A stretch of DNA of 64,000 nucleotides. Origin: Clostridiales bacterium (GTDB taxonomy: Bacteria > Bacillota > Clostridia > Christensenellales > UBA1242). Every line of letters starts with the position of its first letter. The first letter of the stretch is position 1. This document shows positions 1 through 9,533 of the stretch, piece by piece. Both the position numbers and the translations under genes were made by a program. Location of the stretch: NCBI GenBank assembly GCA_003524095.1, contig DOEE01000003.1, positions 519,421-583,420 on the forward strand. The letters are read 5' to 3'. Below the pieces are notes generated by a model, which worked only from the letters and a program-made list of their open reading frames with translations, had not been told where the DNA came from and made no database searches.

Positions 1-16
1 TCTTATTTTCGTCCAT
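1..16 (-). CDS. recA: RecA recombinase, first five codons only (cut by window edge)
   Basis: Read on the minus strand from position 16, the sequence gives ATG GAC GAA AAT AAG, that is MDENK, the common first residues of firmicute RecA. A Shine-Dalgarno-like AAAGGAT lies about 9 nt upstream of the ATG. The gene directly upstream is cinA, and pgsA-cinA-recA is a conserved order. Only 16 bases are visible, so the call rests on the start context and synteny. Confidence 0.6.
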
Positions 17-70
17 AGTTAAATTATCCTTTATTAAACATTTGTTCTATAAATATTATACACCAAAATA

Positions 71-1264
71 TCAAAAACACAAATCATTTTGTTTAAGTTT
101 TTTAATTAAATAAAATAGTGCAGTTTTTGACAAATTACCTATCAAGTTTAAATTTTTGATATTAATCTTGTTTTTGTATACATGAATTCCATCAAAATCG
201 CCTATTGCCATATAACAAATATCCGAATTTTTGTCGCCAAGCACAAATAAAACCAAGTCACCAGTTTTGGTTTCAAGCATAGCATTAGCCAATTCATATA
301 CCGTATTTACACTATATTTCCCATAATCAGAAATAATTTGTGAATCAATCTTGATTTCTCTTTGAATTATATCAAAATTTGGATATACTCCACTAAAATT
401 AATAATGTCATTATCAATTAAAGACAAATTTTTGGAGATTTCGCCATAAGTTAGAGTTTCACAAACAATTATACTTTTGTGTTGTACTTTAAGCAATTCA
501 ACTGCCATTTTGTATATGCTACTATTATCCAAAGAATAGATAAACTTATTCAATTTAGATATAATGTTAGATATAATTTCCCTCTGTTTGCTTTGTTCAA
601 TTTCACATGAAAATCTAACAAAAATAGTACTATCCAAGTCGTCGCTTACTATGTTTATTTCTACTCCGCTTATTCCAAAACAGTCTAAAATTAGATTTTT
701 TATATCTTTTTCCAAAATTCCAAAGCATTTTATTATCTGAACATTACAATTTGAATTTGTTAAATCATTTATAAGAGGTAATATATATTTTGAATAATTA
801 TTTTCAACCAACTCAAAATCGCTTGGAATATAAATAAGAATAGTATCATTATGCTTATACATAAATCCATTAAAGAATGATTCTTCAAAAACAAGTGGAA
901 TTGATTTTGTTGGAAGATTAGTTTCCATTTCTTCTTGAATAGAAAAAGGAATATTGAATTTTGCACAATATGATTTAAGTGATTGAGACGCAGTAGGATT
1001 AATCTCTAATTTGTCGCCAACAATTCTTGAAATGTTGTCTTTGATATTATGGTTATAAATTACATCATTAGTCCCAATAACAAACAAAAGTTTAAAATTT
1101 TGACTAACAATATCTCTTATCTTTTCAATGCCATTTTCAAAATAAGAAATAAGAGAAAAACTTTCCCCTATTTCATAAAGTTTCGAACTTAGATACTCAA
1201 TAATCTTGGTCTGTTTTTCACACGATATTAAATTTGAATTAAGAGCAATACATCCGATTTTCAT
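71..1264 (-). CDS. cinA: CinA-family protein, divergent (MoCF-like plus PncC-like domains)
   Basis: The 397-residue protein has the length and two-domain plan of CinA: an N-terminal MoCF-type domain (residues 1 to about 165) and a C-terminal nicotinamide-nucleotide deamidase (PncC) domain (from about residue 245). The segment after VIGTND (residues 62-67) follows the CinA pattern, with INPTA, a stretch like the family's LPEGA region, and so on. The signature motifs are weak. The usual ESCTGG of the deamidase reads ETLTYG (around residue 269), and the expected TGIAGP segment reads LGDKNS. Activity is therefore doubtful. It starts just after pgsA (6 nt) with no clear Shine-Dalgarno, so translation is probably coupled. 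Identity rests on fold pattern plus pgsA-cinA-recA order; I am fairly but not fully sure. Confidence 0.7.
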   Translation of the reverse strand: MKIGCIALNSNLISCEKQTKIIEYLSSKLYEIGESFSLISYFENGIEKIRDIVSQNFKLLFVIGTNDVIYNHNIKDNISRIVGDKLEINPTASQSLKSYCAKFNIPFSIQEEMETNLPTKSIPLVFEESFFNGFMYKHNDTILIYIPSDFELVENNYSKYILPLINDLTNSNCNVQIIKCFGILEKDIKNLILDCFGISGVEINIVSDDLDSTIFVRFSCEIEQSKQREIISNIISKLNKFIYSLDNSSIYKMAVELLKVQHKSIIVCETLTYGEISKNLSLIDNDIINFSGVYPNFDIIQREIKIDSQIISDYGKYSVNTVYELANAMLETKTGDLVLFVLGDKNSDICYMAIGDFDGIHVYKNKINIKNLNLIGNLSKTALFYLIKKLKQNDLCF

Positions 1265-1270
1265 ATTAAA

Positions 1271-1939
1271 TTATTTTGTCTTAGATTTTGTAGATTTCTT
1301 TTTTTCAGTTACTTTTTTGTTTGTATCAGTATTTTCTGCTACTTTTTCTTCGGCTTTGTCGTCCTTGAATACAGATATATTATTAGCCAAATAAACAATT
1401 CCTGAGAGAGCAATTAGACATGTGGTAATTCCCACAAAGAAATAGAATACAAGTGTAAAGTATTTCATAAAGTCGGCATTAATAGTAATTTCTCTAAGTG
1501 CCGAAATAAGTAGTCCATAAACTAGTGTAAAATACAAAAAGTTTGCTTTGATTTTGGCAACCTTATCTGCAGCAATAATTCTGCCTTTTAGTTGACCAAT
1601 TTGTCTAAGTCCAGTTACTTCATAATCTCTTAAAATCATTACAAACATAACAATAATTCCATATGGCATAGGAATTATTGGATTTGCACCAGTTATTAGC
1701 ATAATAAGTCCAGTTGTTGCAAGTAGTTTGTCGGCAATTGGGTCAAGAAACTTGCCTAAATCGGTAACAAGACTGTATTTTCTGGCAATATACCCGTCCA
1801 AAGCATCAGATATGGCAGCAATTAAAAATATTCCTAGTGCTACAAACTTTGAACCCGGAAATGATACCAAAAATAGTGCAATAAATACTGGCATTAATAG
1901 TATTCTTGTAATCGTTATTCTGTTTGGTAAATTATTCAT
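1271..1939 (-). CDS. pgsA: CDP-diacylglycerol--glycerol-3-phosphate 3-phosphatidyltransferase
   Basis: This membrane enzyme makes phosphatidylglycerolphosphate from CDP-diacylglycerol and glycerol-3-phosphate, the committed step to phosphatidylglycerol. The CDP-alcohol phosphatidyltransferase signature is complete: Asp45, Asp48-Gly49, Ala52-Arg53, Gly62, Asp66 and Asp70 (in SDALDGYIARK and GKFLDPIAD). Several hydrophobic segments follow. At 222 residues it is slightly longer than usual because of a C-terminal Lys/Thr/Ser-rich tail of about 35 residues. Its ATG overlaps the rimO stop codon as ATGA, indicating translational coupling in the ftsK-rimO-pgsA-cinA unit. Confidence 0.95.
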   Translation of the reverse strand: MNNLPNRITITRILLMPVFIALFLVSFPGSKFVALGIFLIAAISDALDGYIARKYSLVTDLGKFLDPIADKLLATTGLIMLITGANPIIPMPYGIIVMFVMILRDYEVTGLRQIGQLKGRIIAADKVAKIKANFLYFTLVYGLLISALREITINADFMKYFTLVFYFFVGITTCLIALSGIVYLANNISVFKDDKAEEKVAENTDTNKKVTEKKKSTKSKTK

Positions 1940-3240
1940 AATCTTTCTCCTATCAAATCATAGTCTGATTTGTCTATAATTTTTATTTTGTAAAACTGTC
2001 CAACGTTTAATTTTTCATTCACTATTATACAACCATCAATTTGTGGACACTGTCCATAAAATCTCAAAACTGAATAGTCTTTGTTTGCTTCATCAACAAT
2101 CGCATCAAACACTAGCCCAATTAATTTGTCATGAATTTCATTTTGAATTTCGTATTGTGTTTGATAAGCGACCTTGACTCTATATTCTTTGATTTCTTCT
2201 GAAATCTGATTTTCAAAATTATAAGCCCTAGTGCCTTCTTCACGACTATACTTAAAGAATCCAACGTTTTCAAGTTTGAATTCCTTAAGAAATTCAAGAA
2301 CTTGTTTGAAGTCATCATCGGTTTCATTTGGAAAACCCAATATAAATGTTGTTCTCAAAACTATGTTTGGAATTTCAGATTTTAGTTTTTCAAATAATTT
2401 ATAAATTCCACTACTTGTAGATTTTCTATTCATCGCTTTGAGAATACTATCTGATACATGTTGCAAAGGAATATCCAAATACTTAACAATTTTAGTATTA
2501 TTTTTTATCTCTTCAATCAAGTCTAAATCAATTTCTTCAGGATAACAATATAGCAGTCTTATCCATTGGATATTTTCTATTTTGGATAATTCTCTAAGTA
2601 ATTCAACCAACTTTTTCTTGTTATATAAATCAATGCCATATTTCGTTACATCTTGAGCCACCAAAATAATTTCCTTAACACCACAATTAGCAAGCGTTTT
2701 TGCTTCGGAAATAATATCTTCAATAGTCCTAGATTTGTATCTACCCCTAATATAAGGAATGAGACAATAACTACAAAAGTTATTGCAACCTTCTGATATT
2801 TTGATATATGCAAAATGTTTAGGAGTGGTTAGAATTCTACCTTCGATATAATCTTGATGATAGTTTGTAGAGTAAAGTGAAAATATCAAATCAACTATTC
2901 TTTCATTGTCGCTGATATTTACAAATGCATCTACTTCGGGCATGCTAGAATTCAAATCAGAATATTTAAGTTCATTTAAACACCCCGTTACTATGAGTTT
3001 TTCAAGATTATCTGATTTATATCCACTCATTTCCAAAATATTTTCGATACTCTCTAACCTTGAACTCTCAAGGAAAGAACAAGTATTAACAATAATAATA
3101 TTGGCAAGTTTGGGGTCATTAACGATTTCAAATCCGGCATTTTTTATGTTGAAAATTATATGTTCTAGGTCAACTCTATTTTTGTCGCAACCAAGAGATA
3201 TAAATCCAACTTTTTTTTGTAATATTTCTTCTTTTGTCAT
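1936..3240 (-). CDS. rimO: Ribosomal protein S12 methylthiotransferase RimO
   Basis: A radical-SAM methylthiotransferase that modifies a conserved aspartate of ribosomal protein S12. The 434-residue protein shows the MTTase plan. The N-terminal domain has three cluster cysteines (in SLGCDKNR, NTCSF and VTGCLNE). The radical-SAM motif CNNFCSYC is followed by IPYIRGRYKSR, and a TRAM-like C-terminal domain covers roughly the last 65 residues. The SLGCxKNRVD start distinguishes RimO from MiaB. It overlaps ftsK upstream and pgsA downstream by 4 nt each (ATGA), so the three are probably co-translated. Confidence 0.95.
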   Translation of the reverse strand: MTKEEILQKKVGFISLGCDKNRVDLEHIIFNIKNAGFEIVNDPKLANIIIVNTCSFLESSRLESIENILEMSGYKSDNLEKLIVTGCLNELKYSDLNSSMPEVDAFVNISDNERIVDLIFSLYSTNYHQDYIEGRILTTPKHFAYIKISEGCNNFCSYCLIPYIRGRYKSRTIEDIISEAKTLANCGVKEIILVAQDVTKYGIDLYNKKKLVELLRELSKIENIQWIRLLYCYPEEIDLDLIEEIKNNTKIVKYLDIPLQHVSDSILKAMNRKSTSSGIYKLFEKLKSEIPNIVLRTTFILGFPNETDDDFKQVLEFLKEFKLENVGFFKYSREEGTRAYNFENQISEEIKEYRVKVAYQTQYEIQNEIHDKLIGLVFDAIVDEANKDYSVLRFYGQCPQIDGCIIVNEKLNVGQFYKIKIIDKSDYDLIGERL

Positions 3241-6086
3241 TCGTCTATGCTTTCTCCAAACCTTTCTTCAAATTCTTGTTGTGTTATATATAATTGTCTT
3301 CTGTTATTACTATCTCCTGGGGATACAAAACCCGCTTTTTCCATTTGCAATACAATCTTGTTTGCCTTTGGATAACCAATTCCAAAATATGCTTGGAGTG
3401 ATGAAGCACTAGCTTTTTTGGCTCTAATAAAGTATTTTAGACAGTCTTTGAGAAGTGGGTCAAAGGCATCTTCGACACCATTTGACGAGTCAAAACCATC
3501 ATGCTTATTAAACATTTGGTCTTCAATTGTCTCATCATATACCGACTCATTGTTTTCTTTTATAAACTTAATAACTTGTTTTAGTTCGTTATTGTCAATA
3601 AAACAACCTTGAATTCTATCCATATCATTTGAACCTTGAGGAACAAATAACATATCTCCCATACCTAACAAATATTCAGCCCCCGAACTTTCCAAAATAG
3701 TTTTGCTATCTTGATAAGAGTTAACAGCAAAGGCTATTCTACTTGGCAAATTGGTCTTAATAGTTCCAGTGATTACATCAACAGTTGGTCTTTGTGTAGC
3801 CAAAACCAAATGAATTCCACACGCCCTAGACTTTGCAGCAAGACGCATAATCTTTTCTTCAATTTCCTTTTTGGCAACTGCCATAAAGTCTCCAACTTCA
3901 TCAAACACCATAACAATATAATACATTTTTGGAACACTGCCCGAAATTACCTCAGGTGTTTCGTTATATTCACTAATCTTTTTAACCCCTAAATTCCCCA
4001 AACATTTGTAACGTCTTTCCATTTCTTCAACAAGCCAATTAAGAGCAGCAACCGCCTTTTCACAATCGGTTATTGTATTTGGAATCAACATGTGTGGCAA
4101 GTTATTAAACAGACTAAACTCAACAGTTTTTGGGTCGACAAGAATCAACTTAACATCTTCAGGAGACGCTTTGTAAAGCAAACTTACAAGCATAGTATTA
4201 AGACAAACAGATTTACCACTATTTGTACTACCAGCAACCAATGTATGCACAAGTTTATCAATACATGCGACTTTGCATGTTGCCGAAATATCCTTACCCA
4301 AAGCAAAAGTTAATGGAGATTTGCTGTTTTGAAAGTTTTGACTTTCCAAGATTTCTCTGAGTCCTACTGTCATTCTCTTTTTGTTTGGTACTTCAATACC
4401 AAAAGCATTTTTCCCAGGAATTGGAACTTGAACTCTACACTGACTCTCAAGAGCCATCGACAAGTCATTAATTTTTGTATTAACTGAGTTTACTGAAATA
4501 CCAGGCGCCATTTGTAGTTCATATCTAGTAAATGTTGGACCTTTGATAGCATTAATGATTTTTGTATCTATTTTAAATGCTTTGAGAGTATCAACAATTA
4601 ATTGTCCCTTTTGATTCATATAGTCCACATCAGATTCAATGTTTGTTGAATATTGCTTTAATAAATCGATTGGTGGTTTTATATATGTTGGTGGTTTTTT
4701 GTAAAGTTTGTGTTGTGGTAGATTTACTTTTGCTGGTGCTTCCATAGAAACTTGAACAGGTCTAAAGCCAGTGCTATCAACCAAATTTTCTTTTACTTCG
4801 CCAGAATATACTTGCTCTGCCATTTTTGGCAAATTGTTAATTGCCCTATTAAAAGTATTATTACTATCTACAAAACTATCCTTGTTTTTTATAAAATCAG
4901 CCTTAGTAAAGTCTTCGTCATAAATATCCATTTGAGAAGGTTTTTTATCGTCATTATTTTGTTTGTTTTGATTTGACAGTTGATTTAATCTATTTGAAAT
5001 ATCGCTAAGTCTTTCTCTATTTTCAGTAGTTTGTTTTTGAATATCCAACGATTCGACTTCAGTGGTTTTTGGGGTTGTATTGCTAACATTATCAAAAACT
5101 GTCTTATTATGTTTTGTTTCAAATTTCCCCTTCGAAATATTTAGATAATCAAGTGCTGCTTTCTTTCGTTCTTCATCCTTATCAATTACAGGTTGTTCAG
5201 GCTTTTCGATACTTTCAAATGTTGGTTGAACATTTTCAAACTCGTCTTCATGGACATAAATGTTTGGTTTCTTTTCGTCAGTCTTTTCACTTGTATCTTC
5301 AACTGTAAATTGTTTTTCAAGTTCCTTTGTATAATCTATATCGTCATTATTTTCCAAAGTTTTGTTACTAGCACCATCTTTAACAAGTCCAAGAATAGAT
5401 TTTGCTTCATTCTTTTGTTCGTTTTCTTCTTCATCAGATATAAATATATCTTCGTCCGTATCGGGCTTGAAAGTGGTTTTTTGCTTATCATCGTCTACGA
5501 TATCATCTACAGGTAGTTCTTCAACTTGTTCGTCAGATGTTTCAATTTTGGAATTTTCTAATGTCTTTTTGTTTTTAATTTCCACATAAATTTTGTCAAT
5601 TAAAAATGAAGAGGAAATCACAAGTGCAACTAGTAATATTATATATGACGCAATATCATAAGTTAAATAATAAAGTGGATACAAAAGAGTGCCAAAAACA
5701 ACTCCGCCTGCAGTAATGTCTCCCCTATACATCTGACTTATGTATCCGCCAAATCCTATTCCAATATTTTTGCTAGTAGCAAGTTGTAATATAAGCATAA
5801 ATATGATTAGCCAAAGAATTGAAAAAATAACTATTGGCTTAGAAGATTTAATATTCTTATTTAACATCAATAGTATTCCAAGCACTACAAAAAATAAGCA
5901 AATTGGATAAATCAAAAGTCCAAAAGTTCCAACAAAAATTTTGGTGAGAATCTGAAAGAAATTAAAAGCAAGCAAAACGAACAAAACAGAAAAAATACAA
6001 GATAATACTATTCCTGTTTTGAATTTTTTTGACTTATTATTAATCTTACTAGTTTTTGTTGGATATATAGCCAATTTAACACCCAA
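3237..6086 (-). CDS. ftsK: DNA translocase FtsK/SpoIIIE
   Basis: A septum-located ATP-driven DNA pump; in sporulating relatives the same protein moves the chromosome into the forespore. About four N-terminal membrane segments (residues 25-175) are followed by an acidic and Gln/Asn/Lys-rich linker to about residue 440. The motor follows, with Walker A GSTNSGKS (around 619) and Walker B VMVFDEVGDF (around 725). A winged-helix gamma domain covers about 880-945. No ATG exists in the first 60 codons. The reading frame can open at TTG 6086, or at TTG 6074, which has GGGTG 5 nt upstream. Position next to ylxY and rimO matches the pnp-ylxY-spoIIIE neighbourhood of Firmicutes. Confidence 0.93.
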   Translation of the reverse strand: MGVKLAIYPTKTSKINNKSKKFKTGIVLSCIFSVLFVLLAFNFFQILTKIFVGTFGLLIYPICLFFVVLGILLMLNKNIKSSKPIVIFSILWLIIFMLILQLATSKNIGIGFGGYISQMYRGDITAGGVVFGTLLYPLYYLTYDIASYIILLVALVISSSFLIDKIYVEIKNKKTLENSKIETSDEQVEELPVDDIVDDDKQKTTFKPDTDEDIFISDEEENEQKNEAKSILGLVKDGASNKTLENNDDIDYTKELEKQFTVEDTSEKTDEKKPNIYVHEDEFENVQPTFESIEKPEQPVIDKDEERKKAALDYLNISKGKFETKHNKTVFDNVSNTTPKTTEVESLDIQKQTTENRERLSDISNRLNQLSNQNKQNNDDKKPSQMDIYDEDFTKADFIKNKDSFVDSNNTFNRAINNLPKMAEQVYSGEVKENLVDSTGFRPVQVSMEAPAKVNLPQHKLYKKPPTYIKPPIDLLKQYSTNIESDVDYMNQKGQLIVDTLKAFKIDTKIINAIKGPTFTRYELQMAPGISVNSVNTKINDLSMALESQCRVQVPIPGKNAFGIEVPNKKRMTVGLREILESQNFQNSKSPLTFALGKDISATCKVACIDKLVHTLVAGSTNSGKSVCLNTMLVSLLYKASPEDVKLILVDPKTVEFSLFNNLPHMLIPNTITDCEKAVAALNWLVEEMERRYKCLGNLGVKKISEYNETPEVISGSVPKMYYIVMVFDEVGDFMAVAKKEIEEKIMRLAAKSRACGIHLVLATQRPTVDVITGTIKTNLPSRIAFAVNSYQDSKTILESSGAEYLLGMGDMLFVPQGSNDMDRIQGCFIDNNELKQVIKFIKENNESVYDETIEDQMFNKHDGFDSSNGVEDAFDPLLKDCLKYFIRAKKASASSLQAYFGIGYPKANKIVLQMEKAGFVSPGDSNNRRQLYITQQEFEERFGESIDE

Positions 6087-6257
6087 AATAACAATTATTT
6101 TTGATAGATACGTCTAATCATGTATATTTTAGCACAAAACAATAAATTATTAAAATAATTTTTTGGTATAAATTTTAATAAATGTGGAATTTGCAAAAAA
6201 TAATTGAATTTTTTTAATTTTTGACACCTTTAACCCAAAAAAATCAAGCAAAGTAGA

Positions 6258-6959
6258 TTATTTTAAACAATTAGAAACGGTGGTTGCTTCAAAATTATTT
6301 AATTTGAAGTATTCAAGAATTAATGGCAATGCACTGAGTGTACTCTGCGTAGGATGTGCCAAAATTAAATCTCCACCTTTGAGTTTGTTTGTTGCTCTTG
6401 AATAAATCAGATTTGCATCCTTGTCTCTCCAATCAATTGTGTCTTTTGTCCACATTATTGTCTGGTATCCCAAATCAAAACATGCCTTAATTGTTGATTT
6501 ATTAAAACTACCACTTGGTGGTGCAAATAAATTCATAGTAACCCCTGTCATTGTTTTAACAAGTTCGTGATTAACCTTGATTTCTTGATAGTTTTGATTA
6601 TAATCCAAATATTCTTGGTCTTTGTGAAAATATCCATGATTTGCTATCTCATGCCCACTAGATACAATTTTGCTTAGCATTTCAGGTTCTTTTTCAACCC
6701 ACTGTCCACCTACAAAAAATGTCGTTTTTACGTTGTATTTATCTAAAACTTCTAGCATATCATCCAAGTACTCAGTTCCCCAATAAACATTAATCATTAT
6801 GCACACTTTGTTTGAGTCTTGATTGCCATGATAAATAACATCTTCATTTTGATAACTAAAAGCAAAGTTATATGTACTAGCACCAATAAAACAAACCATA
6901 CAAACTAGCATAATTATAATAATTGCACTGCTTATATTTCTAAATGTTTTTACTTTCAT
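6258..6959 (-). CDS. ylxY: YlxY-type sporulation polysaccharide deacetylase-family protein
   Basis: A membrane-anchored NodB-fold protein of 233 residues: one N-terminal hydrophobic segment (about 10-30), then the deacetylase domain. The first catalytic motif, normally TFDDG, reads INVYWGTEY (residues 56-64) and lacks the catalytic Asp pair. The second motif, GHEIANHGYFH (102-112), keeps its histidines, and FAPPSGSFN and MWTKDTIDW follow the usual pattern. This INVxWG form is typical of the spore-associated YlxY branch, and the location directly downstream of pnp matches B. subtilis pnpA-ylxY. It may act as a non-catalytic cell-wall binding protein; that is inference. Confidence 0.8.
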   Translation of the reverse strand: MKVKTFRNISSAIIIIMLVCMVCFIGASTYNFAFSYQNEDVIYHGNQDSNKVCIMINVYWGTEYLDDMLEVLDKYNVKTTFFVGGQWVEKEPEMLSKIVSSGHEIANHGYFHKDQEYLDYNQNYQEIKVNHELVKTMTGVTMNLFAPPSGSFNKSTIKACFDLGYQTIMWTKDTIDWRDKDANLIYSRATNKLKGGDLILAHPTQSTLSALPLILEYFKLNNFEATTVSNCLK

Positions 6960-7055
6960 TGTATTTCCTTATAGCCTTATTTTTTGATTATATCTAAATA
7001 TATGTATAGTCTTAAAATTTTATGAAAATACAAGTGTAAGTTTAAAATAAAAAAA

Positions 7056-7090
7056 GATGAATTTGATTGTTAAAAAACACCAAATTCATC
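7056..7090 (-). terminator. Intrinsic terminator after pnp
   Basis: A perfect 10-bp inverted repeat (GATGAATTTG paired with CAAATTCATC) is followed on the minus strand by a T-rich run. It begins 22 nt past the pnp stop codon and separates pnp from ylxY. Confidence 0.85.
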
Positions 7091-7111
7091 ATAATTACGA
7101 TATTAAATTAA

Positions 7112-9205
7112 TTACTTATCTGAATATTTTCCAATAAGTTTAAGGTCGATTTTTCCGTCGTTCACTTTGATACATTCAACTTCAACCATATCTCCGATAT
7201 TAACAACATCTTCAACTTTTTCAACTCTTTTGTTGGATAATTTAGAAATATGAATCATTCCTTCTTTGTTAAATCCAATTTCGACAAAAGCACCAAATTG
7301 CAAAATTCTTACAACTTTTCCGGTGTAAATCTTGCCAACTTCAACGTCTTCGGCGATTGACAAAATAATTTCTTTTGCTCTATTAGATTTTTCTTGGTCA
7401 ACGCCCAAAATCATAACAAGTCCATCGTCTTCAATATCAATCTTAACACCTGTTTCGTCAATGATTTTGTTAATCATTTTTCCGCCAGAACCGATAACGT
7501 CTTTGATTTTGTCAGGATTAATGCTAAAGGATATAATCTTTGGAGCAAAAGGACTAAGTTCTTTTCTTGGTTCAGACAAAACTGCGTTCATCTTGTTAAG
7601 AATGAATAATCTTCCTTCTCTTGCTCTAGATAATGCTTCTCTTAGAATTTTTTCATCAATACCTTTGATTTTTATATCCATTTGAATAGCGGTGATACCT
7701 TTTGTTGTACCTGCTACCTTAAAGTCCATGTCACCCAAGAAATCTTCAAGTCCTTGAATATCTGTAAGAATTGCAACTTTGCCACTCTTTTCGTCCTTGA
7801 TAAGACCCATAGCACAACCAGCAACTGGTGCTTTGATTGGAACACCAGCATCCATAAGTGCAAGAGTGCTTCCGCAAACAGATGCTTGAGAAGTACTACC
7901 ATTACTACTCAAAACTTCACTTACAGTTCTTATTGCATATGGGAATTCTTCTTCACTAGGCAAAACTGGAACTAATGATCTTTCTGCCAAAGCACCATGA
8001 CCAATTTCTCTACGTCCTGCAGATTTAAGTGGTTTTGCTTCACCAGTAGAATATGCTGGGAAGTTGTAGTGATGCATATATCTCTTTTCTTCTTCGTCAT
8101 CAAGACCATCAAGAATTTGAGTGTCTCTTAGACTTCCAAGTGTACAAGTAGTCATTACTTGGGTTTCGCCCCTTGTAAATACTGCACTACCATGAACCCT
8201 TGGCAATATACCTGCTTCGCACCAGATTGGTCTGATTTCATCTAGTTTTCTTCCGTCAGGTCTTACACCATGTTCAATAATCTTTGCACGCATGATTTCT
8301 TTTTTAACTTTGTAGAGAACATCCAAAATTTGTCTTTGGCTATCTGGATATGTTTCGGCAAAATGTTCAAGTATTTGTGCATTTGCTTCTTCTTCGGCAG
8401 AATCTCTTTCGTGTCTGTCAAAGTGTTCCATAACTTTTTCCATAAGTGGATAACCAAACTCTCTTACGTCTTTTTCAAGAGTTTCATCGATTACATAGTA
8501 TGGCAAGTTCTCTGCTTTTTTGACACCAAGTTCACTGACAATTTTTTCTTGGAATTCAACTTGTTTTTTGATTTCTTTGTGTGCAAAAAGTATACCTTGA
8601 AGCATTTCTTCTTCGGATACTTCGTTAGCCCCTGCTTCAACCATAAGGATTGCATCTTTTGTTCCAGCAACCTTTAGGTCCATAAGAGACTTTTCTTGTT
8701 CTTCTTTGTTTGGATTAACAATATATTTTCCGTCAACGTACGCTACTTGACAACTTCCAGTAGGACCAGCAAAAGGAATATCACTAATAGATAGTGCGAT
8801 AGAACTAGCAAACATTGCGAGTGGTTCTGGTGCAACATCATAGTCAACACTAAGTGGAGTAGCAACAACAGTTACATCATTAAAAAACCCTTTTGGGAAA
8901 AGTGGTCTAAGTGGTCTATCAATAAGACGAGAAGTCAAAATCGCTTGGTCAGTTGGTCTGCCTTCACGTTTTTTGAATCCACCAGGAATTTTGCCTACAG
9001 CATAAAGTTTTTCTTCGTAGTCAACACTAAGTGGAAAAAAGTCTTGACCCGGACGTGGCTCTTTGTTCATACAAGTATTAACCATAACCATAGTATCGCC
9101 ACACTTAACAATACAATGACCATTAGTTTGCATTGCATATTTGCCGATTTCAACAGTTACTTCTTTGCCACCAATTTCAGTTTTAAATTCTTTAAAATCT
9201 TTCAT
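7112..9205 (-). CDS. pnp: Polyribonucleotide nucleotidyltransferase (PNPase)
   Basis: A phosphorolytic 3'-5' exoribonuclease involved in mRNA turnover. At 697 residues it is full length. It has two RNase PH domains separated by the all-alpha domain (about 240-310), with GRRPDGR-type motif GVRPDGRKLDEIRP and FTRGETQ in the second RNase PH core. A KH domain follows (IKDVIGSGGKMINKI, about 560-615), then an S1 domain (GKIYTGKVVRILQFGAFVE). The ATG is preceded by AAGGAG. It lies just downstream of rpsO, the classic rpsO-pnp pair, behind an intervening hairpin. Confidence 0.98.
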   Translation of the reverse strand: MKDFKEFKTEIGGKEVTVEIGKYAMQTNGHCIVKCGDTMVMVNTCMNKEPRPGQDFFPLSVDYEEKLYAVGKIPGGFKKREGRPTDQAILTSRLIDRPLRPLFPKGFFNDVTVVATPLSVDYDVAPEPLAMFASSIALSISDIPFAGPTGSCQVAYVDGKYIVNPNKEEQEKSLMDLKVAGTKDAILMVEAGANEVSEEEMLQGILFAHKEIKKQVEFQEKIVSELGVKKAENLPYYVIDETLEKDVREFGYPLMEKVMEHFDRHERDSAEEEANAQILEHFAETYPDSQRQILDVLYKVKKEIMRAKIIEHGVRPDGRKLDEIRPIWCEAGILPRVHGSAVFTRGETQVMTTCTLGSLRDTQILDGLDDEEEKRYMHHYNFPAYSTGEAKPLKSAGRREIGHGALAERSLVPVLPSEEEFPYAIRTVSEVLSSNGSTSQASVCGSTLALMDAGVPIKAPVAGCAMGLIKDEKSGKVAILTDIQGLEDFLGDMDFKVAGTTKGITAIQMDIKIKGIDEKILREALSRAREGRLFILNKMNAVLSEPRKELSPFAPKIISFSINPDKIKDVIGSGGKMINKIIDETGVKIDIEDDGLVMILGVDQEKSNRAKEIILSIAEDVEVGKIYTGKVVRILQFGAFVEIGFNKEGMIHISKLSNKRVEKVEDVVNIGDMVEVECIKVNDGKIDLKLIGKYSDK

Positions 9206-9225
9206 TTTTTCTCCTTTATTTTAAA

Positions 9226-9255
9226 AAAGCGAAAGTTTAAAAAATCTTTCGCTTT
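9226..9255 (-). terminator. Hairpin with T-run between rpsO and pnp
   Basis: AAAGCGAAAG pairs with CTTTCGCTTT over 10 bp around a 10-nt loop and runs into TTTTTT on the minus strand. It sits between the rpsO stop and the pnp Shine-Dalgarno, so it probably attenuates read-through from rpsO or serves as an RNase entry site. pnp has no other obvious promoter here. Confidence 0.75.
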
Positions 9256-9269
9256 GATTAGCAATAAAA

Positions 9270-9533
9270 TTAACGAATGTTTAATTTTGCTTTTAATGCT
9301 CTGTAGCCTTCAAGATTAGTTCTTTCCATGTATCTAAGTAGATTTTTTCTATGGTTAACTAATTTAAGAAGTCCACGTCTTGAATGGTTATCATTAGGGT
9401 TTGCTTTCAAATGCTCAGTAAGTTCCAAAATTCTAGCAGAAAGAATTGCAATTTGAACTTCGCAAGAACCTGTATCGCCTTCTTTTGTAGCGAAATTCTT
9501 GATAACTTCTTGTTTTTTCTCTTTAGAAATCAT
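9270..9533 (-). CDS. rpsO: 30S ribosomal protein S15
   Basis: This primary 16S rRNA-binding protein of the small-subunit platform is 87 residues long, standard for the family. The diagnostic stretches are present: GDTGSCEVQIAILSARI, HSRRGLLKLVNHRKNLL and the C-terminal YRALKAKLNIR. An AAGGAGAAT Shine-Dalgarno precedes the ATG. It is transcribed from its own promoter upstream and pairs with pnp downstream. Confidence 0.98.
   Translation of the reverse strand: MISKEKKQEVIKNFATKEGDTGSCEVQIAILSARILELTEHLKANPNDNHSRRGLLKLVNHRKNLLRYMERTNLEGYRALKAKLNIR

Noticed and set aside
2906..3412. 168-codon open frame on the plus strand
   Set aside because: It lies opposite rimO and the start of the ftsK 3' end, has no ribosome-binding site and a composition expected of an antisense shadow. 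The same holds for the other plus-strand frames.
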